A stretch of DNA of 64,000 nucleotides from Branchiostoma floridae (lineage: Eukaryota; Chordata; Leptocardii; Amphioxiformes; Branchiostomatidae), in the NCBI RefSeq assembly GCF_000003815.2, contig NC_049986.1:2916992-2980991 (forward strand), read 5' to 3'. This document shows positions 1 through 64,000 of the stretch, piece by piece; position 1 is the stretch's first letter; every line of letters begins with the position of its first letter. The notes beneath the pieces are model-generated. The model saw only the letters and a list, made by a program, of their open reading frames with translations. It was not told where the DNA came from and did no database searches. A program made the position numbers and the translations under genes.

Positions 1-115
1 AGGATGTTAAGTCTTATTCTATACCTCTATTTTGTACTTTGTGTAATAGTCGTTAACACACATTGTACCATATACAATCGTCGTGCAATAAAGTTCTATC
101 TATCTATCATACATA
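1..115 (+). mobile_element. 3' end of a non-LTR retroposon
   Basis: The sequence ends GTGCAATAAAGTT and then short TCTA repeats, a typical lancelet-style LINE tail that is seen again after 45000 and, reversed, at 34907. Confidence 0.5.
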
Positions 116-639
116 CATATACAATACAAATTTGAACAGATATGAGCATGATATGAAATAGTAGATACATTAAAAAACCAATTGCAGCTGGAACGTATAC
201 ATAATAAGCTAGGAATTTAAGACTAGACAGTGGCACAGCTGGAAGTGAATCGTTAAGTAGTTGTCACATATACTCTTACATTGCATCGGAAAGTTTACTA
301 TTGATGACAAGGTTATGGTCAGGTGAAACCTGGAACAGTAAAGAAACGGTGAGACGTTGTTGTATGTGGCATTCAACAGTGGAGGTTAGTTTGCTGCGTT
401 GGTCAGAATGCAGAGGGCATCTCTACACTTGTTCCACGACATTCCATGCACTCGCCAGAAACTGTAAAGTGACCAAAATCTAACTACGGCAAACTCAAGT
501 TAGTAACCAGTCGTCCATTATTTACAGAAGTTTATGTGCAAGTTCAGTCCCGGAGGCTAATTGCAAGTAAATGGTATAAACATAGGAAATATACAAGTGA
601 CAATGAACAGTGATTAACACTATTGTGAAAAGAGGCCAC
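116..639. other. Intergenic, nothing recognised
   Basis: Short frames only, without homology or codon structure that I can support. Confidence 0.5.
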
Positions 640-960
640 TCGAATACTAGAATTGGCTATTTATACACAGGTTGGGTTTCACTTCTTTTTGAAAGCAGAG
701 AAAGACGAAGAGCCCCACTTTTTCTACAATTTGTTGGTTCAGGCTGCGATTGCAGGAGGAGAGTGGCTTTCTGTTCGTCTGTGAATGTGGGGAAGTTGGG
801 ATATGTCTTTGTGGTTTCTCTACACAAAGTTTTTCTTTCAGTTTTCTTTCAGTTTGGTTGAATAAACAGTTGGAAATAAAATGTGTTTCGTCTTCCACTG
901 CTTTGGATGTACAGTATTTACAAATTCTTTCCACACTGGAATCAGCGTTCTTCATCTAAA
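640..960 (-). mobile_element. LINE fragment: zinc-binding C-terminal region of reverse transcriptase
   Basis: The minus-strand frame reads CKYCTSKAVEDETHFISNCL and further on QQIVEKVGLFVFLC. The C..C...VEDE.HF...C pattern is the zinc-knuckle-like tail of many non-LTR reverse transcriptases. Related fragments lie at 33180-33480 and 42885-43220. No upstream reverse transcriptase domain remains. Confidence 0.65.
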
Positions 961-1086
961 GATGGAAATATTTCAGATCCAACACTTGCAGTGTCTTACG
1001 ATTAAAAACAAACAAACATTGCATTACTTTGATAGCCCTTAAAACCCTGGTCTTGCTGAGCGCGTCTATACACGGGATGGACATAT

Positions 1087-4000
1087 TTATATTTCAGCCA
1101 TACATAGTATGGTGAAATATATTGTATTCGTAATGTTTCTTTCTTTCTTTCTTTCTTTCTTTCTCCTGTCAAATCTTCAAAGTGATTCATCTCCGCCGTT
1201 CCTGGACCGAATGACCTGAAATTTGGCACAGGGGTACAATGGGCCAATACCTTGATGCTTTTTTCTCAGTTTTTTTCATATCTGCCTCTAAAATGATTTT
1301 ATTGAGATTTTTTGGTCAATTTTAGACCAAAACTGTATATTTTGGCCCCTGTACCCTGGTATTACAACCAAATGAGCTGAAATTTGACAGAGATGTGCCT
1401 TGATAATGCCCCCATATAAATTCGATAACACTTTTGGTGTACAGTACAACAAAATGCTTATTTTTGCGATTTTTTGACCAATTTTTGACCAAAAAAGGAC
1501 ACTTTTGGCTCCTGTACCTTGTTATTGCAACCGAATGAGCTGAAATTTGACACAGATGTGCCTTGATAATCCCTTCATATAAATTCAATAACACTTTTGG
1601 TGTACAGTGCGACAAAATGCTTATTTTTGCGATTTTTGGCCAATTTTTGACCAAAAAAGGACACTTTTGGCTCCTGTACCCTGGTATTACAATTAAATGA
1701 GCTGAAATTTAGTATAGATAGGCATTAGATACTTGGTAACAAGGTTCAAGTAAAATTTTTGACATAAACAACTTTAAAATGATTAATTTTGGCACTTTTC
1801 TGAGGGGAAATTTGTTTTCTTTTGGCCTCCTGACGTGACCTTCCGTGACCCCGCACAGAGCCACACCTGTGCGCGTCAGCCGGAGAGTTAATTGAATCAA
1901 AGACCTAGCCAATCAGCGAAGAGGAGGCCAAAGGCTAATTAATATTCATAAGCGGGGCCTCATGATCCCGTATATAGCAGTGTTCCCGCCAGGGGGAGCG
2001 AAGCCCGCCTAAGTCTCTCGCATTTTAGACTATTCAGAAGGCTTTATATTGTATCAGTTCTTAGGGGCTTATATATTATCAGTTCTATGATAATCGCAGC
2101 AGTCACTTAACTTCTCTTCAGGAGTTTAGCGTAACACTATTTCAGGTCAAACCGTCAAAGGCAACTAAAAACAAACTTTAACGTTACTGAGTTCAACAGT
2201 ACTTATAACTTGTTATCCGAAGTTGAAACGCTAGCGATGGTATTTTCGCTGCGCTGTTAGCTCCGTGCGACTGTTGTTGACGGTCTTATAACGGTATATT
2301 TTGCACCCCTATACTCTGGTATGAGTAACATTTGGTATAGATAGGCATAAGATAGTTGGTAAAATGATCCAAGTAAAATTGTTGGCATAAAGTACTGTAA
2401 AAGGCTTAATTACAGCACTTTTTTTTAGGGGAAATTGGTTTTCTTTCGTTCTCCATGCCATGACCTTTCGGACGTTCACCCCACAGAGCCGACATCTGCA
2501 CCTGCGTCTAGCCGGCAGGAAGAGTTAATTCAATTAATGGTTCAGCCAATCAGCGAAGAGGAAAGCGAAGGCTAATTGATATTCATAAGCGGGACCACAC
2601 AATACGTTAACTTGAAGACTCAGGCCGTACAGACTTCTCGCCAGGATTTTTTCAAAGCGTCGGACAGGGGTCCGGGGGCCGCCGAATGTCCCTGGCGGGG
2701 TCCAGGGGCAGGGCCACTGTGGGGGGGGACCCAGGTGGGCGAAGCCCCCCCGGAAGCTCTTGCATTTTAGACTATTGAGAAGGCTTCTTTATCAGTTTTT
2801 TTAGGGCCATGTCTACGATAATCGTAGCAGTCACTTACTTCTCTTCAGCAGTTTGACTTTAAAATATTTCGGGTCAAAGCTTCAAAGACAACTAAAACCT
2901 CATAAACAACAAACTTTACTTAGCTCAACAGTATACAAAAATATTGTACGGGTTGCCATCCTTAGTTGAAGCGCTTATTTATAGCGCTAGTATCTTCGCT
3001 GCGCCGTTAGCCGCCGTGCGACTTTTGTTGACGGTCTGATATCCCTACATCGCCGCCTCGCTGATATTCCCACTGACATGTTTCAAGAAAAATACCCAGC
3101 AAAAAAACGCTGTTCTGCGTCAAATTCTATTCTATAAAACATGTGGGACTCAGTGTTACAGTCTAAATATTTTGTAGAAGCACCGCTGTAGGAAAGAAGG
3201 TCCAAGCAATGTAAAACATCACGTAGCATGAAGTTCGCTGTCAACTGGCACACAGCACATGACTGTTTGAAACTCTAAGTCTAATCAACAGCCGTGTTTG
3301 ATTGATAGCCGGCGGTCCTTTGATGAAGTCGGCGAAAGGTGCGTTAGTTAGAAAATCTGCGTTTAGTTTTGATACGTAATTATAAGTTAGACAGTGGCGA
3401 GAATGATTATTTTCTCATCAATATTTCTCTTCAGAATTATTTGAACTTAATTGTACATCCAGGCTTACCTGTGCAGTGTTTATATGATTAATGATCAGTG
3501 TACTGAAATCATGTGTAACGTATGGCTCCTAGTCAATAGATCAGCATTTTCTCTATAGTGACCACCTGTCTATAGTGGCCACATTTCCTAGTGCTGTTGT
3601 TGTTTGACATAAACTTTGAACATTTAAATTGTAAGTTACTTTAAACTGCCAGAGTTTCAGCCCAATAAAACACTCTCAGCGCCAGGGTATGAACAGACTG
3701 ACCAGACAGACGAAAATAAATCCTCGAACAAGGTTCAATCGTATCTTCCGGGTCTGGCAGGAAATTGTTAAACTAAAATAAGAATAGGCTCGATGGCTGA
3801 TTGCATACAAAGTAAAACAGTTAAACAGTTTTACAGCTTGAAGAAAACAAACGCTCCTACAGTACCTGCACCTGCTTGATAATTATTAAATCGTATGCCC
3901 TACTTGAATAAAAAAAGTTCACTGCAATAATAAATGTACCCACATCACAAGGAGCTTATACTTTTTTAAACTTACACCTAGTTATCGTACTGAAAATTGT

Positions 4001-4277
4001 TAATGACATTACATGAAGTCATTCAACAATTTTCAGTCATGATGAAAATTTTCTGAATGGAAGGTGTGATTATTGTCATTTTCTGAAAAATAGAAGCAAG
4101 CTCTGTTTTTACCTGCAATCAATTCACAATACCAGTCCACTTTGGGGGATAATGTACTGTTAAGAGGATGTTCCATTTTTGCGCAGGGGTGATTTGGAAC
4201 AGTCCAATGTTGCGTGGGAAGGGGTATGGCTGAAATATGCTGTATTTGCTCTTAAGCAAATGTCGGCCTTTCTAGTT
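1087..4277 (+). repeat. Long direct repeat, copy A (3.2 kb candidate mobile element)
   Basis: This segment is nearly identical to 16421-19762. It begins with a hairpin (ATATTTCAGCCATAC, then a near-complement) and a TTTC microsatellite. It continues with about 165-bp tandem units (1330-1700), then two diverged copies of a module of about 700 bp (1700-2290 and 2310-3045). The sequence GTATGGCTGAAATAT, the inverse of the left end, lies about 40 bp before the right edge. No coding potential is visible. Each module carries CCAATCAGCG and a TAATATTCATAAGC stretch, which look promoter-like. Confidence 0.85.
1330..1700. repeat. Tandem units of about 165 bp inside copy A
   Basis: The units share GAGCTGAAATTTGACA, CACTTTTGGTGTACAG and AAAAAAGGACACTTTTGGC. 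Copy B carries one more unit than copy A, which accounts for its extra 150 bp. Confidence 0.8.
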
Positions 4278-4279
4278 AA

Positions 4280-4468
4280 CCCTTGTCATGCTGAGCTGTA
4301 TTGTTATGAGTTTGGGGTATTTCGCATGTAAAAGTTACATACCACAGCAAAGCCCATCCAACGGGGAAGTAAATTTGCAGCAGCAGCACAGAACAGGTCA
4401 AGTTTTACTTATCTGATGAAGCCATCAGCTCTGGGAGGTTAAATTAGCCATAGCCAGGAGGACAAGGG
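4280..4468. mobile_element. Short piggyBac-type non-autonomous element
   Basis: The element starts CCCTTGTC and ends GACAAGGG and is flanked by TTAA on both sides (4276-4279 and 4469-4472). A TTAA target duplication with CCC termini is diagnostic of the piggyBac superfamily. It sits exactly where homology between the two 3.2 kb copies stops. It is non-coding. Confidence 0.8.
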
Positions 4469-4472
4469 TTAA

Positions 4473-7010
4473 GAAGATTGCAGACGCGCTAACTGATTGC
4501 ACAGGCTTCCGCAAACCTTCAACACTTGATTTGCAATAGTCATGAACGAGTCTATGGAGACATAGACAAGATCTAGGATGTATTCAAGGACTACACTCTG
4601 GGACCATTAGTTAACGATCTGTCGGTCTAATGTATGCGTTAGAAATCTCGGAGCAATTTCCCGTCCTAGAAAGTCTTGTTCTTAGACTGTCAGCTAGGCA
4701 TGAGCTATTAAGACAAGGATGCATTCAGGGTCTGGATAATCATGTAAAGTGACCATCAACACGCACGCTGGACAGTTTGTGTCGGTCCGAAGAGTGATGA
4801 CCAGGTGGCAGAAACAATACAGAGGTTAGTCTCGGTTCTGGACGAAACACCAACGCCTAGATACACTCTTGGAGTAACGTCATCCAAAAGTTGATTCTCC
4901 AATTAAGGTAATGAATGCTATCATATTTAGTGATTTTTTTTTTAAAATATACTTTAGCCAGTACTTTTGTGCATTCACTCATTGATCTTGTTGAGCAAAT
5001 TATGACTGAGACCATCATATTCGTGTCAATTGTTCTTCAACCGACTATTGTGATATGCAAACATAATATGAATGTCGAATGTAGTAGTTCTACGTATGAT
5101 ATGCCAAAAAGCAGCTACTAAAGCAACTGGATTTTAGAAACGGTCGGACGTTTCAGATAGCATCCACTATCCTTCGTCAGTGATACTGGTCAATGTATTA
5201 TTTGCTGAAACGCACTACAATCAATTTTACAGTGGATGCGCGTGAAAAACATTATTCCAAGAAACAGCTACATGACATATTGCATTGCATCGACATGATA
5301 CGTCCATTGACCTGATGAAAAGGTAGGGTACTTACTCTTAAGCGTCTTCGTATCGACGTCTGATTGATTGATACGGTAGTCATAAGGAGCGACTCTCTTA
5401 TCACATAAAACCACTCACCTTCATTCTTTTGAATTGCATTTTCAATACATTTATTTTCATCCATAAGAATGCCACGATACTTCTGATATATCTTATCTAA
5501 CATTTAAGTTATTTCATTGATGGAAGTTGGATTGTTTCTTATGACAGAGATTGATGACCGTCTATATCTTGAATCTTAGTCAAAATGATATTTTCATCTA
5601 CAGATTCAAACATGTGCTATGTTGAAAACTCGTAAGTATATGTTCATCTATCTATGTTGCAGATTATGATAAATGCATTAACGTCTAAGAAAACGAGATC
5701 GATGCCTTATAATAATTGTACATTTGTAATATGCACATCTGTTTATGCCAGATAGTGCTACTACATACAAAAGTGTTTTCCCTTTTTTATGAAACAAAGA
5801 GCTCTCCAATGAAAATAGATACGAACGTTGAAAGCAGCAGTTTTAGAATATTGAAACATGGTCTATCCACTAGTTGACAACCCTGTCATAACGTTTGTGA
5901 CATAGAAAGATAATCCCCGTCAATCTCGTGTATGGATACGATTTTTGTTCATTACTTATGTTTCTTTATGTATCTAAACTGTTATCTGTACTGTGCTAAT
6001 TTAGATATGGATTATATTCAGTATCTTTATTTGTGGATTGTTTTTCTTTGTTGTCATGACCTAGAGTCGTAGGTAAAAATTAAAACAAAACAAAAACTCG
6101 ATTTATTTCATTACAAACACGATTGAACTACATGTATCCTCAAAACTTCCTTATGTAAATCATCCCACATACCCATCTATATAGAGCATTGTGGCATAAC
6201 GTAAGTTCCATGTTGGTAATTATTAATGTTGTCTCAGCTAATTAGGGTCACCACCAGTCCAAATAGATCCACTGAAAAAAGTGAATCAGTAAGGTAAGGT
6301 ACTCAAATGACTACAACGGGTGCAAATCACGTTAGGATTTTTAATCAGCCAAATAACTCAATTACACAGATGCATCGAAGGGAACCAATGAACATGCAGC
6401 AAATAAAGAAGGTGAGTACTGAGAGAACATTTTAGACTAACTGAATACAATAATTGCGTTGTGTTCGTGAATGTACCATACACCAGTGATAGGACCCTGA
6501 AATTTGTTATGACAAAGAAAACTGACAAAGCTGTACCTAAGATGGTTGTCATCATCGTAAAATCCACTTGAGGCAAAGCAATTCACATATCCTGAATTTA
6601 TTGGCAAAGTAATTAAGTAGCCCATTCTCGCCCCCCCCCCGAGCTGTAATGTGTGACTGCCTGCTGAACAATCTTTTTATTTATTTTTGTTTTCATCATC
6701 ATCCTACTTTACTTACTCTTATATGGTATCGTGTAGTAAGTACATAAGAATGAATAGATTAACTTTATACTTAACGTAATGTTTATCCTGGCCATTGCAA
6801 TTCAATGATGTCTATCTACATAAATCAGCACAGAGACTGGCATTACATAACGATGAGCCCCACGATCCCAGCCACTCACTTTACGACATACTCCCAGAAC
6901 TGGTAGTAATTGAACTACCTTTATTGCCTGCATGTAGGTCGGGGAGTAGGAGCATGTATGGGAAGGGTGTACGTAACATAAGCTGGGAGAAAAGACTATT
7001 GATTCTTTTG
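4473..7010. other. Intergenic, AT-rich, no gene recognised
   Basis: Only short frames. The one structured item is a hammerhead-like core on the minus strand at 5151-5180, listed separately. A C-run lies near 6632-6641. Confidence 0.5.
5151..5180 (-). ncRNA. Hammerhead-like core
   Basis: The minus strand reads CTGACGA, then a stem GATAG/CTATC around a 6-base loop, then GAAAC. This matches the CUGANGA - stem II - GAAA core of hammerhead ribozymes. No stem III or cleavage triplet is evident, so activity is not claimed. Confidence 0.4.
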
Positions 7011-7526
7011 GGCCACAGCATGTAAATTTCATGGATGACATCCGCGCGCTCATTAATTTTCGTCTGATTTCAGAAAACAAAACAAGATTTTTTCCTTCTT
7101 TTTCAGGGATGGTCAGATTGACGAAAATGAGTAGATACGTTGTGTAACCTAATAATTGTATATAGAGTTGCAATTGACACTATAGAGGTAGCCTTGACTG
7201 TAGTTGCAGATGGGAAAATTTGCTGGATCGTTGTAAGAGTGGCACCAATATGGAAGCCATGAGTGTAGTTGTCAACATGGTTAGTGATACCAGTCTACCA
7301 CACTAGTGTAACTTCTAGTACACTTTTTGAATACTGGAATGAATGCCTTGTTGGCTGCAATGCCATATTTTGTCACTTCAAGTTGTGATACAACATTTAT
7401 GGTGTCTCTTTTGAAAATTAACTGTCTTGTTTTTTTGTTGTAAAAACCCATCTTGTTTTTTCGCCCTATCTCATTATTTTTGGAGTCTGCAGGGGATGCC
7501 ATACATAAATGTTACTTGCCGTGGCC
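7011..7526 (+). mobile_element. Harbinger-type MITE, family 1, copy 1 (forward)
   Basis: The ends are GGCCACAGCATGTAAATTTC and its approximate inverse ending TTGCCGTGGCC, about 515 bp apart, followed by TTA. Other copies show matching three-base TAA flanks, as expected for PIF/Harbinger elements. Non-coding; the superfamily call is inference from the target duplication. Confidence 0.7.
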
Positions 7527-9025
7527 TTATGTTAACAAATGATGATAACGAACACAAGACCAACATCATTCACGCGTTTTAAACATCAAACAATTTCATA
7601 TGGACAAACTGGTCGACGTCTGTCCTCTTGTTGTCATTTTGTATGGCCAGCGTGTTCTGATGTGTTCTGATTTGAGTGCATGTTTATTATAAATGGTTGA
7701 CTTACATACACAGGACTGTATAGACATCGATTGATTCTAACACTCTACTTTTTCAATCACTCCAATCACTTTTACACCTATATCCATTTGGGAGCGTGAC
7801 TAGTATTGCCCCCAAGACATCTACGAACCACCAAGCCTTCCTCTGAAGCTCCTGGGCGCTACAGCAACAGTAATATTCAGATACGTGTACTAAACAGTAC
7901 GTACTTACCTTTTCTTGTAGCAGACTGAAACTCTACAAACGTTTGACAACCATCTATGAAGTGTTATCAACGACCATAGAGCACCATAGAGCTCACACAG
8001 GAGACGATTTGTTCAACTCAGCGCCATTTCCTCCACACAAATATGGGTGAGTTTATGATACATATGAACAATATATTTCTACATTTGATATTGATAGAAA
8101 AGTCTCTTTGCAGAAATGTTTGTGTTTGTTTGTTTGTTTGTTTGAAGATGTATTTCTGTATTTAATATAGATATCTTAAATAAGAATAAGTGTGTGGAAA
8201 CCATAGCTGTGCGGTTAGATAGAGCATTCACATTGAGTAATTAAACCTTGTGAACTCTATCTATTGCTCAATGATGAACAAATTTAAACGCCATTGACAA
8301 CACACAACAAAGAACATAATATGGCTAAAGGTAGCAAAGTAAAAACGTAAAAGAATCTATGTATCTTACTGATTGCTTAAGGCAGTGTAACGGATGGCAA
8401 GTTTAGCAGACATTCAACGATGAACACATCTCTGTACATGGCAAACATGTAATGAAGCTACAAGTCTATATGGAGTACATTTATGTCAATGGTGCTTAGG
8501 CATGCACTCTAATTTTCAATTAAAACATGGCGTGTACTACCGTAGAATGTGCCGAACAATACGCATCGTCTATTGCATAGACTTTTATACTACTCCCCAT
8601 AAGCTCGTCTCCTGTGTGATAAAATGTACTTTTACCTCGAGCATGTTTGTTCAATCACGACAGGGTAAAACGAAGCGTGAGGTTATGTATGGCTGGTCCT
8701 TTTAACCAAAAGGTGTTTCATAAAAGTCCATACTTCCGGCCAGTTGGGACTTCATCGATGTGTTGGTTCCGTTATTACATGGTGTGTAATACTGGGGGTA
8801 ATGAGGGTCGCTTCAGCGGGATTGTACGACCTGTTGGGGGCATCCTATCCGTCATCTTCAGGAGACCGTGTCTGTGGTAGGAACCTTCTCGTTAGTTCAT
8901 CACCCCCACACTCCATTCTGGTCGGCGCTAAAAACATTACGAGACATTCGAGACAAGTGCTGTTGTAAAAAAAGTCTTTTACCAGCATTTCATGGCTTAG
9001 CGTTGTGGAAGTGGTGGTGTCTCTG
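7527..9025. other. Upstream flank of the TMC3-like gene
   Basis: Presumably contains the promoter and 5' UTR. I see no convincing TATA box or initiator. A GTTT microsatellite lies at about 8127-8145, and a frame stop at 8966 precedes the start codon. Confidence 0.4.
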
Positions 9026-63047
<54,022 letters not shown>

Positions 63048-64000
63048 AGGGGCAATGTAGCTACATGTATATACTTACCTTGACCTATGTACATACTTTA
63101 AGAGTACACCCATATTGACTCTTATACAGTGAGTCATAATTTGTTCAATTTCCAAATGATACCGAGAAATAGCGATCGACTCCAGCACAAATATTTGTCT
63201 TAATCTCTATATATCTTATTCGGGTCATACCTTCTATCTTAGCCAGTTGTTTTCAAAGCCTATGCGATTTGGCTGTAACAAAATCACACTTCCATTCTGT
63301 AACCAGTTTATGTCCTGATCTTTTTGGGAACTAAGTAGTAGATACAAATCAGGTAGAGTATGCAGGACTCGGACAAAACCCAAACCAGCAATGCAAGAGC
63401 GCCCCCTTTCGGACAGGGTCACAAATGAAGGCATATTGTATATTGTACAGATCACCGTCGAACACATGATGTGTGTGTGTAAGATATAAAGTTTGTATAA
63501 AATGTAACTAATATTACTGTGAAATTTACCTTCTCCCGCATGCATGTTATAACGCTGAAACTTGACTTCAATATTTTACGCAATTCTTTCAATTTCAATC
63601 TTTTTTTAAACGTTGACCGTTGTAGTATTATATGTTGCAACGAAGTAATCCTCTACCATGACGTACTACCATGACGTATCTGTATGTAAATATTGTACAT
63701 GTACTTGTTGATTGATTGTCCTATAATTAATATGTATCAATATCTACTTGCCTTTGGACGTATAAATCAGATCAACTTATTTCTCTATGATGGCCTATAG
63801 TACAGTCTAATGTTCTTGCCAAACTGTAGCTCTGAGTGGCAGCACTTACAGAGAAGCTGATGAGTTTTGAATCCAGCTTTGTCACTTAGATCAGGTTAGA
63901 GGCTGTGATAGGGGTTGTATATTTGAATATATGAAGCTCCGTTTGCTTGAAACTTAACCAGGAGGGATGCCAAATATCAGGTTTCTCAATTCAAAAGAAT
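63048..64000 (+). other. 3' UTR and flank of the TMC3-like gene
   Basis: No ORF worth keeping. I see no canonical AATAAA here, so the poly(A) site is not placed and the UTR may run past the window. Confidence 0.4.

Noticed and set aside
2576-2770. Gly/Pro-rich frame in the long repeat
   Set aside because: Explained by GC-rich sequence of the module; copy B carries an indel-altered version, so the frame is not conserved.

Overview
The window is animal genomic DNA: one very large, intron-rich gene in a dense bed of transposon remnants and satellites. The gene is a transmembrane channel-like (TMC) protein of the TMC1/2/3 branch, closest to TMC3 as I remember the family. It runs on the + strand from a start codon at 9026 to a stop at 63047, in 22 exons that I reconstructed by reading frame, splice signals and intron phase (about 1,000 residues). 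The host is most likely a lancelet (Branchiostoma) or another invertebrate deuterostome. That is inferred from the single-copy-looking TMC1/2/3-type gene and from the repeat style (short palindromic elements, Penelope and CR1-like fragments, tRNA-derived SINEs), not from a database match.

Layout. 1-9025: upstream flank with LINE tails, copy A of a 3.2 kb duplicated element, a piggyBac-type and a Harbinger-type short element. 9026-9396: first coding exon. 9397-26616: a 17 kb first intron with a SINE, Harbinger-type elements, copy B of the 3.2 kb element, four tandem arrays (one of about 57 copies of a 28-bp unit), and a probable alternative first exon at 15315-15457 whose splice phase fits exon 2. 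26617-44984: exons 2 to 11 (N-terminal cytosolic part and the first membrane segments). 45000-49132: repeat-filled intron 11. 49133-58544: exons 12 to 19, carrying the diagnostic CWETIVGQE motif and the membrane core. 60230-63047: exons 20 to 22, the basic and Ser/Asp-rich cytosolic tail. 63048-64000: 3' flank. I found no second protein-coding gene.

Most interesting structure outside the gene: (1) eight hammerhead-ribozyme-like cores whose central stem changes sequence but keeps pairing; (2) the end of exon 16 with its 5' splice site amplified into a 14-copy array in the following intron; (3) a hAT-type insertion whose target duplication forms part of the 3' splice site of the last exon; (4) opposite-facing Harbinger-type copies bracketing exons 14-15 and exon 5; (5) the probable alternative promoter and first exon. 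The junction between exons 20 and 21 is unresolved because the intron phases I can see do not match.
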